A stretch of 47,478 nucleotides of DNA from an uncultured Alphaproteobacteria bacterium (GTDB lineage Bacteria; Pseudomonadota; Alphaproteobacteria; Rhodobacterales; Rhodobacteraceae): NCBI GenBank assembly GCA_902531755.1, contig CACAFI010000008.1:1-47478 (forward strand). The letters run 5' to 3'. Below the pieces are notes generated by a model. It was not told where the DNA came from. It worked only from the letters and a program-made list of their open reading frames with translations, and ran no database searches. The position numbers and the translations under genes were made by a program. Below are positions 32,776 to 42,313 of the stretch, in pieces; position 1 is the first letter of the stretch; the number at the start of each line of letters is the position of its first letter.

Positions 32776-33114
32776 GTGAATGAAATAAAATTTAAACAAA
32801 AAATAGATACTTTAAAGTTTAATGATAATGGGTTAATTCCCTGCGTAGCACAAGATCACGAAAGTAGGCAGGTTCTTATGCTTGCTTGGGGATCTAAAGA
32901 TACTTTATTTCAGAGTTTTTCAAGTGGGCTTGCAACCTATTGGTCGAGGTCTAGAGGTGAGGTTTGGATCAAAGGAAAAACATCTGGTAACATTCAAAAA
33001 ATAAAAAAAATACATATTGATTGTGATGGAGATACCGTCCTATTTGAAGTCAAGCAAACTGGCGCTGCCTGTCATACTGGGTCTAAATCATGTTTCTTTA
33101 CAGAACTTCTCTAG
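32776..33114 (+). CDS. hisI: Phosphoribosyl-AMP cyclohydrolase
   Basis: HisI opens the adenine ring of phosphoribosyl-AMP, the third step of histidine synthesis. The 112-residue single-domain enzyme has VLMLAWGSKDTL, TYWSRSRGEVWIKGKTSGN and the zinc site DCDGDTVLFEVKQTGAACHTGSKSC, whose Asp and Cys residues bind metal and zinc. The start is a GTG after AAAGGA. It is the HisI-only form, without the HisE fusion of enteric bacteria. It converges on trmFO, overlapping it by 17 bp. No other his genes are in the window. Confidence 0.96.
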   Translation: MNEIKFKQKIDTLKFNDNGLIPCVAQDHESRQVLMLAWGSKDTLFQSFSSGLATYWSRSRGEVWIKGKTSGNIQKIKKIHIDCDGDTVLFEVKQTGAACHTGSKSCFFTELL

Positions 33115-34465
33115 AGAGATTACTTTGAGACTCTAACCAACTGTGAAAACTCGATTTTGCGATTGATGTATAGGCTGTGTACCTCTCTCGCCTGTTTTTC
33201 TTTCCTTTAAAATTATTTACGGTAGATTTGAAAAGCCCAAAGTTTACGTTCATTGGTTGAAAGTCATTATTATGTGCAATTAGGTGATGGGCAAGGGCTC
33301 CTAAAGCAGTATCAGGAGGAGGTAATTTTACGTCTTCACCTAGAATTTTTGCTCCAATCATTCGTCCTACTAGCAAGCCAATAGCGGCACTCTCTACATA
33401 CCCTTCGACACCTGTAATTTGTCCTGCAAGGCTAATATTAGGGTATGATTTTAGTTGGAAGTATTTATCTAAAATATCTGGTGAATTCAAAAAAGTATTT
33501 TTATGTATCCCACCTAACCTCGCGAACCTAGCTTTCTGCAGACCATTAATTGACCTTAAAATTTCTGCTTGCCTAGAATGCTTGATTTTTGTTTGGAATC
33601 CTACAATATTGAATAAAGTACCTTCGTTATTTTCTTTTCTTAACTGAACTACAGCATATGGTTTCATGTCACTTTTTGGATTTGTTAGTCCTACTGGTTT
33701 CATAGGTCCAAACCTAAGCGTGTCCTTGCCTCTTGATGCCATTACCTCGATTGGTAAACATCCAGAAAAAAATGGTACATCCGCTTCCCAATCATTAAAG
33801 TCGGCTTTATCACTTTCAGAGAGTTGAGAAACAAACTCATAATATTCATCTTTTGTCATAGGACAGTTAAGGTAAGCTTCCTTCTCTTCAATGCTATCTC
33901 CTTTATCATACCTAGATTGAAACCATGTGCTTTCATGATTAATGGAGTCTGCGTAAACGGTAGGTGCTATAGCATCATAAAAATATAAATTTTGTGATCC
34001 AGTTAGTTCTATTAAAGATTGTGCTAGTTTATTTGATGTAAGAGGACCAGTTGCAATTATTACGTGGTCTTCTGTTAATTGTTTTAAGTCTGTAATTTCT
34101 TTTTGAATTATGTTTATAAAAGAATTATTTTTTATCAACTCTGTTATTTCCGAAGAGAATTTCATACGATCAACTGCCATTGCGCTTCCTGCTGGTATAC
34201 GTGCCTTGTCACCCATTGAAATAATGAGACCATCAGCAGCTCTCATTTCCCAATGTAGTTGTCCTACTGCATTATTGGTGTCGTCATCTGATCTAAACGA
34301 ATTCGAGCAAACTAACTCTGCTAGCAAAGAAGTTTTATGGGCAGGAGTTTTTTTACTGGGTCTCATTTCATATAAATTTGAAAATATACCCATGCGACTG
34401 AGTTGCCATGCGGCTTCGCTCCCAGCTAGCCCACCTCCAATAATAGCAACTTTTTTCTTTGTCAT
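33098..34465 (-). CDS. trmFO: Methylenetetrahydrofolate-tRNA methyltransferase TrmFO
   Basis: TrmFO methylates U54 in the T-loop of tRNA using methylenetetrahydrofolate and FAD. The 455 residues start with the FAD-binding IIGGGLAGSEAAWQL (8-22) and MRPSKKTPAHKT, and continue with VCSNSFRSDD, the AMASRGKDTLRFGPMKPVGL segment and GQITGVEGYVESAAIGLL. It is immediately next to gyrA: the gyrA TAA and this ATG are adjacent (GATTAAATGAC). These junctions suggest cotranscription and coupled translation. Confidence 0.97.
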   Translation of the reverse strand: MTKKKVAIIGGGLAGSEAAWQLSRMGIFSNLYEMRPSKKTPAHKTSLLAELVCSNSFRSDDDTNNAVGQLHWEMRAADGLIISMGDKARIPAGSAMAVDRMKFSSEITELIKNNSFINIIQKEITDLKQLTEDHVIIATGPLTSNKLAQSLIELTGSQNLYFYDAIAPTVYADSINHESTWFQSRYDKGDSIEEKEAYLNCPMTKDEYYEFVSQLSESDKADFNDWEADVPFFSGCLPIEVMASRGKDTLRFGPMKPVGLTNPKSDMKPYAVVQLRKENNEGTLFNIVGFQTKIKHSRQAEILRSINGLQKARFARLGGIHKNTFLNSPDILDKYFQLKSYPNISLAGQITGVEGYVESAAIGLLVGRMIGAKILGEDVKLPPPDTALGALAHHLIAHNNDFQPMNVNFGLFKSTVNNFKGKKNRRERYTAYTSIAKSSFHSWLESQSNLSREVL

Positions 34466-37174
34466 TTAATCTGTGTCTTCGGTTGTATCTGCTATCCAAG
34501 CGACAGATACAACATTTTCATCTCCCTTGGTATCAAATACCTTTACACCTGATGCACTTCTTGACTGTCTTGATATTTCAGAAACTGAACAACGTATACT
34601 TTGGCCTGTAGAAGTAACAAGCATTATTTGGTCATCATCTTCCACGGTGAAAGAGGCTATGATACTATCTTGTCGTCTTTCAAGATTAGCTGATGTTATT
34701 CCTTGACCTCCGCGTCCTGATCTTCTGTATTCATGGGCTGACGATCTTTTGCCAAAACCTTGTGAAGTTATTGTTAAAATCCACTCTTCTAACGCCCCTA
34801 ACTGAACATATCTGTCTTGACTTAAAACTAGAGTGGAGTCTTCTCCATTTTCAATTCCATTATCTTCACCTGTAATTGCTCTTCTCATTTTGAAATATGC
34901 CAGTCGTTCCTCTGTATTGACTTCTACGTGTTTTAATATGGCCATAGATATTACCGTGTCATCTTTCTTCAAAGTTATTCCTCTGACGCCAACGGAGTCA
35001 CGACCTTTGAAAGTTCTTACATCTTCGGTATTAAAACGAATAGCTTTTCCTTTTGCCGTGGTAAGGAGAACGTCATTATCATTCTTACAAATCTGTGCAC
35101 CAACTAGTGTTGTGTTTTCAGGCAATTTCATAGCAATTTTTCCATTTGCTTTTACATTTGTGAAATCTGACAATGCATTTCTTCGCACGTTACCTGTAGA
35201 CGTTGCAAAAAATATTTGGAGATCTTTCCAGGTTTCTTCCTCTGCATCAACTGGTAATATGGTTGTAATTCTAGCGGATGAATTTATTGGCAGTAGGTTT
35301 ATAATTGCTTTACCTTTTGAGTTCCTACCACTCTGTGGAAGACGCCAGGTCTTAAGCTTGTAAACAAAGCCATCAGAAGAAAAGAATAATAAAGGAGTGT
35401 GTGTGTTCGTAACAAATAGATTAGTTACCACATCAGTTTCCTTTGTATTCATTCCTTGAGTACCTTTACCACCCCGTTTTTGCTCTCTATATTCCGATAA
35501 CGCTGTTCTTTTAATGTATCCTTCCCTCGTAACTGTTACAACCATCTCTTCTTTTTCTATAAGGTCTTCATCTTCAAAGTCTCCTTCGAATTCTTGAATT
35601 TCAGATCTTCTTGGGACAGCATAGCTTTCCCTGACTTCTAACAATTCTGAAGAAATTATCTCTCTTATTCTTTCTCTTGATTTTAAAATATCTAGGCAAA
35701 CCTTTATCTTATTTGCTAAGTCCTCTAGTTCGCTTCCGATTTCGGTTGCTCCAAGGGCCGTCAGACGCTGTAAACGCAACTCTAGTATCGCTTTTGCCTG
35801 TTGTTCTGACAAAAGATAAGTTCCATCTTCTTTTATTTTATGAAGAGGATCATCAATGAGCTCTAGATATTGGCTTAATTCCTTTACTTTCCACTTTGTA
35901 GCCATAAGTGTTTCTTTGGCTTTAGAGGGATTTTCCGAACTTCTAATTATGTAAATAACTTTATCAACATTGGAAACTGCCACTGCTAAGCCACAAAGGA
36001 TATGGCTTCTTTCTCTCGCTTTTTCCAGTTCAAAAATGGTTCGTCTTGCAACCACTTCTTCTCGAAATTCAATAAATTTATTCAAAAAACTTTTTAGGTC
36101 TAGAAGAACTGGTTTCCCTTTGTCTAGAGCTAGAAGATTGAAACCAAAACTAGTTTGCATCTGTGAAAATCGATATAGTTGGTTTAATACGACTTCGACT
36201 GTCGCATCCCTTTTTAAGTCAACAACAACTCTTATACCAAGCCTATCAGATTCATCTTGAACATGCGATATTCCCTCGATCTTTTTTTCTCTAGCAAGAT
36301 CGGCTATTTTTTCAACTAAAGATGATTTATTTACCTGATATGGAATTTCAGTTATCACAATAGAAAACCTGTCTTTTTTCTGCTCCTCTACCGTATGTTT
36401 CGCTCTGATAACTATTGAGCCTTTTCCAGTCAAATATGCCTGCCTGGATCCACTTTGGCCCAAAATAATTCCACCTGTAGGAAAATCAGGGGCAGGCAAA
36501 AGTTTCATTAAGTCTTCAATGTCTATATGCGGATTTTCTATTACAGCCAAAGAAGCATCGATCACTTCTCCGATATTGTGGGGAGGAATGTTTGTTGCCA
36601 TCCCAACTGCAATACCTCCAGCACCATTTACCAATAAATTTGGAAATCTTGCTGGTAAAATTCTCGGCTCTATATCTTTGCCATCATAATTATCTTGGAA
36701 ATCAACAGTACCTTTTTCGATATCGTCAAGCAAAGCAGCTGTGGGTTTTGCCATTCGGACTTCTGTGTATCTCATGGCAGCAGCAGAGTCTCCATCAATT
36801 GACCCAAAGTTTCCTTGCCCATCCAACAAGACCAAAGACATTGAAAAATCTTGAGCCATTCTAACAAGCGCATCATAAATAGCCTGATCTCCATGAGGAT
36901 GATACTTACCCATCACATCACCTACAGGCCTAGCAGACTTTCTATATGGTCGATCGAATGTATTATTTGTCTCATGCATAGAGTATAAAATTCGTCTATG
37001 AACTGGTTTTAATCCATCTCTGAGATCTGGAATAGCTCTACTTACTATTACACTCATTGCATAATCCAGATAAGCAGATTTCATCTCTGTCTCTAGTGAT
37101 ACTAGCGACACGCTTTTATCGACTATTATTTTTTCACCCTCTGAGTGTTCTTCATTGCCGTCATTATCTGTCAA
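34466..37174 (-). CDS. gyrA: DNA gyrase subunit A
   Basis: GyrA breaks and rejoins DNA to introduce negative supercoils. The 902 residues carry the quinolone-determining segment GKYHPHGDQAIYD (89-101), catalytic Tyr136 in AMRYTEVRM, and the NNIPPHN-type NGAGGIAVGMATNIPPHN; the C-terminal blades include the GyrA-box-like RRGGKGTQGM. At the position of E. coli Ser83 stands Gln97, while Asp87 is kept as Asp101. It is upstream of trmFO and 31 bp after ssb; the order ssb-gyrA is standard in Alphaproteobacteria. Confidence 0.97.
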   Translation of the reverse strand: MTDNDGNEEHSEGEKIIVDKSVSLVSLETEMKSAYLDYAMSVIVSRAIPDLRDGLKPVHRRILYSMHETNNTFDRPYRKSARPVGDVMGKYHPHGDQAIYDALVRMAQDFSMSLVLLDGQGNFGSIDGDSAAAMRYTEVRMAKPTAALLDDIEKGTVDFQDNYDGKDIEPRILPARFPNLLVNGAGGIAVGMATNIPPHNIGEVIDASLAVIENPHIDIEDLMKLLPAPDFPTGGIILGQSGSRQAYLTGKGSIVIRAKHTVEEQKKDRFSIVITEIPYQVNKSSLVEKIADLAREKKIEGISHVQDESDRLGIRVVVDLKRDATVEVVLNQLYRFSQMQTSFGFNLLALDKGKPVLLDLKSFLNKFIEFREEVVARRTIFELEKARERSHILCGLAVAVSNVDKVIYIIRSSENPSKAKETLMATKWKVKELSQYLELIDDPLHKIKEDGTYLLSEQQAKAILELRLQRLTALGATEIGSELEDLANKIKVCLDILKSRERIREIISSELLEVRESYAVPRRSEIQEFEGDFEDEDLIEKEEMVVTVTREGYIKRTALSEYREQKRGGKGTQGMNTKETDVVTNLFVTNTHTPLLFFSSDGFVYKLKTWRLPQSGRNSKGKAIINLLPINSSARITTILPVDAEEETWKDLQIFFATSTGNVRRNALSDFTNVKANGKIAMKLPENTTLVGAQICKNDNDVLLTTAKGKAIRFNTEDVRTFKGRDSVGVRGITLKKDDTVISMAILKHVEVNTEERLAYFKMRRAITGEDNGIENGEDSTLVLSQDRYVQLGALEEWILTITSQGFGKRSSAHEYRRSGRGGQGITSANLERRQDSIIASFTVEDDDQIMLVTSTGQSIRCSVSEISRQSRSASGVKVFDTKGDENVVSVAWIADTTEDTD

Positions 37175-37205
37175 ATGTTTGAGTTCCTAAAAAAATTGGA
37201 CAAAA

Positions 37206-37682
37206 CTAAAATGGGATCTCATCGTCTAAATCATCTGGTTCCAGATCATTTTGGTCTGATCTGTTTTTTCCTACTGATTGGTATGGTTGAGTTTCGTTTT
37301 GTTGGCTCGAGGTAGTAGACAATTCATCTGGCCTACCACCCAGCATAGTGAGTTCACCCCTGAACTTTTTAAGTACTACTTCTGTTGTGTATCTATCATT
37401 GCCGGCCTGATCTTGCCACTTTCTTGTTTCTAGTTGACCCGCAATGTAAACTTGAGATCCCTTCCTAAGGTATTGCTCGGCTATTTCAGCAAGACGGTCA
37501 TCGAAAATCGCAATATTATGCCAGGTCGTTCGATCTTGTCTCTCCCCTGTGGTGGCATCTTTCCATGTTTCGCTTGTAGCTAAAGGAAAATTGCATACTT
37601 TCCCTCCATTTGGAAACTCTCGTAGTTCTGGATCTTTTCCCAAATTCCCAATAAGTAATACTTTATTTAAACTTCCAGCCAT
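37206..37682 (-). CDS. ssb: Single-stranded DNA-binding protein
   Basis: Ssb coats single-stranded DNA in replication, recombination and repair and recruits partners. The 158 residues have the OB-fold start ([20 protein letters not shown]), the [16 protein letters not shown] core (about 79-94), a Gly/Gln-Ser linker and the acidic partner-binding tip [13 protein letters not shown]. Head-to-head arrangement with uvrA is common in proteobacteria; the intergenic region is about 105 bp. No LexA-type GTTC-N7-GTTC or GAAC-N7-GAAC box is visible there. Confidence 0.97.
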   Translation of the reverse strand: MAGSLNKVLLIGNLGKDPELREFPNGGKVCNFPLATSETWKDATTGERQDRTTWHNIAIFDDRLAEIAEQYLRKGSQVYIAGQLETRKWQDQAGNDRYTTEVVLKKFRGELTMLGGRPDELSTTSSQQNETQPYQSVGKNRSDQNDLEPDDLDDEIPF

Positions 37683-37796
37683 GACACAAACCTCGCTAAG
37701 TTAAACTTACCATCGAAGTATATAATTTTCAACAAAGTATCAAGTTGAATATTAAAAAGTACTTTAAATATTTCTTATTTGCTTTAATTGATGATC

Positions 37797-37802
37797 AGGA
37801 GG
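37797..37802 (+). promoter_or_regulatory. Strong ribosome binding site fixing the uvrA start
   Basis: AGGAGG is perfectly complementary to the 16S rRNA tail and lies 6 nt before TTG at 37809. Two upstream in-frame ATG codons (37788, 37791) overlap or precede the site and have none of their own, so initiation at the TTG is favoured. Confidence 0.75.
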
Positions 37803-37808
37803 TTTTCT

Positions 37809-40649
37809 TTGGATTCTATCTCACATATTAAAGTCCGTTCTGCTAAAGAACATAATTTGAAAGCAATAGACGTTGATATTCCGAGAGATAAGCTAGTTGT
37901 TCTAACTGGGTTATCAGGGTCTGGAAAATCATCACTTGCATTCGACACAATTTATGCTGAGGGTCAGAGGCGCTACGTGGAAAGCCTTTCGGCATATGCA
38001 CGACAGTTTTTAAACATGATGCAAAAACCAGATGTAGAAAGCATATCGGGATTATCCCCAGCTATTTCAATTGAGCAAAAGACAACCAGTAAGAATCCTC
38101 GTTCCACTGTTGGCACCGTTACCGAAATTTACGATTACCTTAGATTACTATTCGCTAGAGTTGGGGTGCCCTACAGTCCGGTCACTGGAAAACCCATAAA
38201 GGCCCAACAAATATCGGATATGATAGATATTATTTTGAAGCTTAAGCCTGGGCTAAAATTATTTATTTACGCCCCGTTAGTTAAAGAAAGAAAAGGAGAA
38301 TTCAAAAAGGAAATTAATGAGATGCTAAAAAGGGGTTTTCAGAGGATCAGGATAAATGGAGACCTTTATGAAATTGACGAAATACCGTCACTAAACAAAA
38401 AATATCGGTATAATATAGATGTGCTTGTGGATCGTTTGATCACTGGTTCTGGAGACGGGATTTGTGATAGGCTTGCTGACAGTTTAAGAACCGCTTTAGA
38501 TATTTCTGAAGGAATAGTAGTTCTTGACCTTTTCGATGAGGATGAACAAAAAGACTCTCTTTTATTTTCTGAAAAATTTGCATGTCCAGTTTCTGGTTTT
38601 AGCTTAGGAGAAATCGAACCAAGATTATTTTCTTTCAATGCCCCCACTGGCGCTTGTGAGGCGTGTGATGGTCTTGGTAGAGAAGACCAATTTGATGAGA
38701 GCCTAATAGTAATAGATGGAAAGTTGTCGGTCTATGATGGTGCTATAGTGCCTTGGACAAGAAGTTCTAATCCATACTATCGACAGACTATCGAGTCTTT
38801 GTCAAAACATTATGATTTTAATCCCAATGCTCCTTGGAATGAGCTTGAAAAAAAAATTAAAAAAATATTGTTATACGGTAATGAAGGAGAGCAAATAAAC
38901 TTCAGGTTTGATGATGGTGGACGAGTTTTTAACACAAAAAAATCATTTGAAGGGGTTATTTCTAATCTTAGGCGCAGGTTCGATGAAACGGTTGAACCTT
39001 GGTTGCTAGAAGAGTTTAAGCGTTACAGAAGTGAAAGGCCTTGTTCAAAATGTAATGGGCACAGACTAAAACAGGAGGCTCTTTGTGTTAGGGTTGCGGA
39101 ATTAAACATTGGGGAGTGTTGTAACAAGTCAATTAAGCAGTTGCTTTTTTGGGTAGAGTCATTGAAAAAAACCCTTTCTAAATCGCAGCTACAAATTGGT
39201 AGTTCAATTATAAAAGAAATTTCAAACAGGTTAGCTTTTTTGGATAATGTTGGTCTAGAATACTTAACTCTTAGTCGAGCCTCAGGTACATTATCTGGGG
39301 GAGAGAGCCAGCGGATCAGATTGGCTAGTCAAATCGGATCTGGGTTGACAGGCGTACTCTACGTATTGGATGAGCCTTCGATTGGATTACACCAAAGAGA
39401 TAATAGAAGGCTCATAAAAACCCTTAAAGACCTGAAGCAGCAGGGTAACTCAGTGTTGGTAGTTGAGCATGATGAAGAAGCAATAAGAGAAGCTGATCAC
39501 GTAATAGATCTTGGCCCAGGTGCTGGAATTCAGGGAGGATATGTTGTTGCACAAGGAACTCCCCTGGATGTTATTAAAAATAAAGAGTCGCTTACTGGAC
39601 TTTATCTTTCCGGGGAAAAAAGCATACCTGTGCCATTAAAAAGAAGAATTAAACCTAAATCTGAGTTAAAATTGATAGGAGCAAATGGTAATAATCTGAA
39701 AAACGTTACTATTTCTATTCCAACAGAATTGTTTATTTGTGTAACGGGTGTATCGGGAGGAGGAAAATCTACTTTAATAATAGAAACTCTTTTTAAAGCG
39801 GCAGCATCGAAACTTAATGGCTCAAGACAAACCCCTGCAAAATATGAAAGAATTGAAGGTTTAGAGAGTTTTGAGAAGGTCATAGATATAGACCAATCTC
39901 CGATAGGAAGAACGCCAAGATCTAATCCTGCTACTTACACAGGTGCATTTACGCATATAAGGGATTGGTTTGCAGGCTTACCTTCATCAAAAGCAAGAGG
40001 ATATTTGCCTGGACGATTTTCTTTCAATGTTAAAGGTGGGAGATGCGAGGCATGTCAGGGTGATGGGCTAATAAAGATAGAAATGCATTTTCTTGCCGAT
40101 GTTTACGTGGAATGCGACCATTGCCTCGGGAATAGGTACAATAGAGAAACTCTAGAAATAAAATTCAAGGATAAAAACATTTCAGACGTCTTGAAAATGA
40201 CAGTAAACGAAGCTGAGGATTTTTTTAAAGCAGTTCCTTCTATAAGAGAAAAAATGTCAACTTTAAAAAGAGTTGGACTTGGTTACATTAAGGTTGGTCA
40301 GCAGGCGACAACTTTGTCGGGAGGAGAAGCGCAAAGAGTAAAGCTTGCAAAAGAATTATCGAGAAAGAGCTCGGGTTCAACTCTATACATCTTAGATGAA
40401 CCTACAACTGGGTTGCATTTCCATGATATTAAAAAGCTTCTTGAAATTCTACACGAACTTGTTGACCAAGGTAACACGATTGTCGTTATTGAACACAACT
40501 TGGATGTTATAAAAACAGCAGACCATATAATTGATATCGGGCCAGAGGGTGGCGATAAAGGTGGCAAGGTGGTTTGCCAAGGGACACCTGAATACATTGC
40601 CACTGTTAAAGAAAGTTTTACAGGAGCATTTTTAAGTCCTATTGTTTGA
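37809..40649 (+). CDS. uvrA: Excinuclease ABC subunit A
   Basis: UvrA finds bulky DNA damage and loads UvrB in nucleotide excision repair. The start is TTG, 7 codons into the longest frame, giving 946 residues beginning [18 protein letters not shown]. The two ABC modules have Walker [12 protein letters not shown] and [10 protein letters not shown], signatures [12 protein letters not shown] and [12 protein letters not shown], and the zinc modules [16 protein letters not shown] and [16 protein letters not shown]. It is in line with coaD, 42 bp downstream, which may share its transcript. Confidence 0.97.
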   Translation: MDSISHIKVRSAKEHNLKAIDVDIPRDKLVVLTGLSGSGKSSLAFDTIYAEGQRRYVESLSAYARQFLNMMQKPDVESISGLSPAISIEQKTTSKNPRSTVGTVTEIYDYLRLLFARVGVPYSPVTGKPIKAQQISDMIDIILKLKPGLKLFIYAPLVKERKGEFKKEINEMLKRGFQRIRINGDLYEIDEIPSLNKKYRYNIDVLVDRLITGSGDGICDRLADSLRTALDISEGIVVLDLFDEDEQKDSLLFSEKFACPVSGFSLGEIEPRLFSFNAPTGACEACDGLGREDQFDESLIVIDGKLSVYDGAIVPWTRSSNPYYRQTIESLSKHYDFNPNAPWNELEKKIKKILLYGNEGEQINFRFDDGGRVFNTKKSFEGVISNLRRRFDETVEPWLLEEFKRYRSERPCSKCNGHRLKQEALCVRVAELNIGECCNKSIKQLLFWVESLKKTLSKSQLQIGSSIIKEISNRLAFLDNVGLEYLTLSRASGTLSGGESQRIRLASQIGSGLTGVLYVLDEPSIGLHQRDNRRLIKTLKDLKQQGNSVLVVEHDEEAIREADHVIDLGPGAGIQGGYVVAQGTPLDVIKNKESLTGLYLSGEKSIPVPLKRRIKPKSELKLIGANGNNLKNVTISIPTELFICVTGVSGGGKSTLIIETLFKAAASKLNGSRQTPAKYERIEGLESFEKVIDIDQSPIGRTPRSNPATYTGAFTHIRDWFAGLPSSKARGYLPGRFSFNVKGGRCEACQGDGLIKIEMHFLADVYVECDHCLGNRYNRETLEIKFKDKNISDVLKMTVNEAEDFFKAVPSIREKMSTLKRVGLGYIKVGQQATTLSGGEAQRVKLAKELSRKSSGSTLYILDEPTTGLHFHDIKKLLEILHELVDQGNTIVVIEHNLDVIKTADHIIDIGPEGGDKGGKVVCQGTPEYIATVKESFTGAFLSPIV

Positions 40650-40691
40650 TAGTCATTTGATAAGAGATCCAAAAAAGAAGGAAAAACTAAA

Positions 40692-41195
40692 ATGCGAGTA
40701 GGATTGTACCCAGGCACGTTTGACCCCTTAACTCTCGGACACATAGATATTATTAGTAGAGCTTCAACACTAGTTGATAAGTTGGTAATTGGGGTGGCTA
40801 TTAATAACGATAAGAACCCTCTGTTTTCTTTAGAGGAAAGAGTGCAGTTAATAGAGAAAGAAATAGCTAATTTGAAGTCATTAAAGGTGGATACAGTCGT
40901 TCATCCTTTCAAGAATTTACTTATAGAGTGTGCAAAAGACGTAGGTGCTTCTATATTAATAAGAGGATTAAGAGCAGTTTCAGATTTTGAATATGAGTTT
41001 CAGATGGTTGGAATGAATAGAGTATTAGACAATAAAATAGAGACGGTTTTCCTCATGGCAGATGCAGGGTGTCAAGCTATTGCATCGAGATTGGTGAAGG
41101 AAATTGCTAAGCTCGGTGGTGACATCGATAAGTTTGTGACTGAAGATATTGCTTTAGCAATAAATAGTAAATTCAAAAGCCGAGAAAAGGATTAA
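40692..41195 (+). CDS. coaD: Phosphopantetheine adenylyltransferase
   Basis: CoaD transfers AMP to phosphopantetheine in the second-last step of coenzyme A synthesis. The 167 residues show GTFDPLTLGHIDII (9-22) with the HxGH-type nucleotide site, ILIRGLRAVSDFEYEFQM, and IASRLVKEIAKLGGDI. AAGAAGGA precedes the ATG. It is followed 2 bp later by a cyclophilin gene, so uvrA-coaD-ppi-ppi may form one unit. Confidence 0.97.
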   Translation: MRVGLYPGTFDPLTLGHIDIISRASTLVDKLVIGVAINNDKNPLFSLEERVQLIEKEIANLKSLKVDTVVHPFKNLLIECAKDVGASILIRGLRAVSDFEYEFQMVGMNRVLDNKIETVFLMADAGCQAIASRLVKEIAKLGGDIDKFVTEDIALAINSKFKSREKD

Positions 41196-41197
41196 AG

Positions 41198-41740
41198 ATG
41201 GCATTAAAGAAAAAAAAAGAAACAAAAAAAAGTGCAAAAAAAAGTAAAAAAAATACTATGGTTTTAGAAACGAATAAAGGAAATATTACGATAGAACTTC
41301 TCAGTAATCTTGCTCCAAAACATTGTGAGAGAATATTGAAGTTATCTAAAGATAAATACTTTAATGAAGTTGTGTTTCATAGAGTAATTGAGGGCTTTAT
41401 GGCTCAAACAGGTGATGGCCAGTACGGTTCTTTGAAGAATGGTTTAAAAGTGGACCGTGTTGGAATGGGTGGTTCTAACCTTCCTGATCTTGAAGCCGAA
41501 TTTACCTCTGAGCCATTCGCAAGGGGTGTTGTAGGTATGGCTAGATCACAGGATCCGAATTCTGCTAATAGTCAGTTTTTTATTATGCTAGAAGATAGTC
41601 CTCATTTAAACAATCAATATACGGTTTGGGGGAAAGTGATAAAAGGTATGGAAGTTGTAGATAAAATAAAAAAAGGAGATCAATTTGATAATGGAAAAGT
41701 TGATGACCCAGATTTTATAAAGACAACTAAAAATGTTTAA
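41198..41740 (+). CDS. Cyclophilin-type peptidyl-prolyl isomerase, cytoplasmic, with Lys-rich N-terminus
   Basis: The enzyme speeds cis-trans isomerisation of proline bonds. The 180 residues have a cyclophilin core: FHRVIEGFMAQTGDGQYG (catalytic Arg in FHRV) and ARSQDPNSANSQFFIML (the family's 'RxxDPxSAxSQFFI'). The start ATG has AAGGA upstream and gives an extra N-terminus of about 20 residues that is nearly all Lys, Thr and Ser (KKKKETKKSAKKSKKN). No signal peptide follows, so it is probably cytoplasmic and may bind nucleic acid or ribosomes. It overlaps the next cyclophilin gene by 8 bp. Confidence 0.93.
   Translation: MALKKKKETKKSAKKSKKNTMVLETNKGNITIELLSNLAPKHCERILKLSKDKYFNEVVFHRVIEGFMAQTGDGQYGSLKNGLKVDRVGMGGSNLPDLEAEFTSEPFARGVVGMARSQDPNSANSQFFIMLEDSPHLNNQYTVWGKVIKGMEVVDKIKKGDQFDNGKVDDPDFIKTTKNV
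41543..41583 (+). repeat. 41-bp identical stretch, first copy
   Basis: These bases, starting AGATCACAGGATCC, are identical to 42111-42151 in the paralogous gene while flanking DNA has diverged at many silent positions, which points to recent gene conversion. Confidence 0.8.
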
Positions 41741-42311
41741 ATACTACCTTATAAAAAAAACTATTACAGGTATTGTTTTTGCCATATTTCTTTTCAAGGT
41801 TGCTTTTGGTGAGAATAAACTTGTTATCGAAGTATCAGGTGAGTCAAATGGAAAAATTGAAATAACACTTCTACCTGATTTGGCACCTTTGCATGTAGAG
41901 AGAATAAAAATTTTAGTTAATTCGGGTGCATATGACGATGTAGTATTCCATAGAGTAATTAAAGGATTTATGGCTCAAACAGGAGATCTGCAGTTTGGAA
42001 ATAGGCTAGCTTTCAACCCAAATCTAGTGGGTAGAGGAAGTTCTTCATTGCCGAATTTGCCTTCTGAGTTTTCTAATTTTCCATTCGTAGAAGGTACGGT
42101 CGGCATGGCAAGATCACAGGATCCGAATTCTGCTAATAGTCAGTTTTTTATAATGTTTAAACCTGCTCCTCATTTGGATGGCAATTATACAGTTTTTGGT
42201 AGGGTAAGTTCCGGAATGGATGTATTAAACAAGATTAAGAAAGGTGATTTAAAAAACAACGGTTCTGTAAATAATCCAGATTTTATGAAAAAGGTTTATC
42301 TTGAAAAATGA
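41733..42311 (+). CDS. Cyclophilin-type peptidyl-prolyl isomerase, exported
   Basis: This is a paralogue of the gene just before it, but with a signal peptide (KTITGIVFAIFLFKVAFG), so it acts in the periplasm on folding secreted proteins. The cyclophilin core has FHRVIKGFMAQTGDLQFG and ARSQDPNSANSQFFIMF. The tandem pair cytoplasmic/periplasmic is common in Alphaproteobacteria (ppiA/ppiB-like). A 41-bp stretch coding the RSQDPNSANSQFF motif is identical at the DNA level in both genes (41543-41583 and 42111-42151). Confidence 0.94.
   Translation: MFKYYLIKKTITGIVFAIFLFKVAFGENKLVIEVSGESNGKIEITLLPDLAPLHVERIKILVNSGAYDDVVFHRVIKGFMAQTGDLQFGNRLAFNPNLVGRGSSSLPNLPSEFSNFPFVEGTVGMARSQDPNSANSQFFIMFKPAPHLDGNYTVFGRVSSGMDVLNKIKKGDLKNNGSVNNPDFMKKVYLEK
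42111..42151 (+). repeat. 41-bp identical stretch, second copy
   Basis: Partner of 41543-41583; same orientation, 568 bp apart. The identity ends sharply on both sides. Confidence 0.8.
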
Positions 42312-42313
42312 AT

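Noticed and set aside
37683-37808. SOS (LexA) box between ssb and uvrA
   Set aside because: I looked for GTTC-N7-GTTC and GAAC-N7-GAAC, the alphaproteobacterial pattern, and found none.
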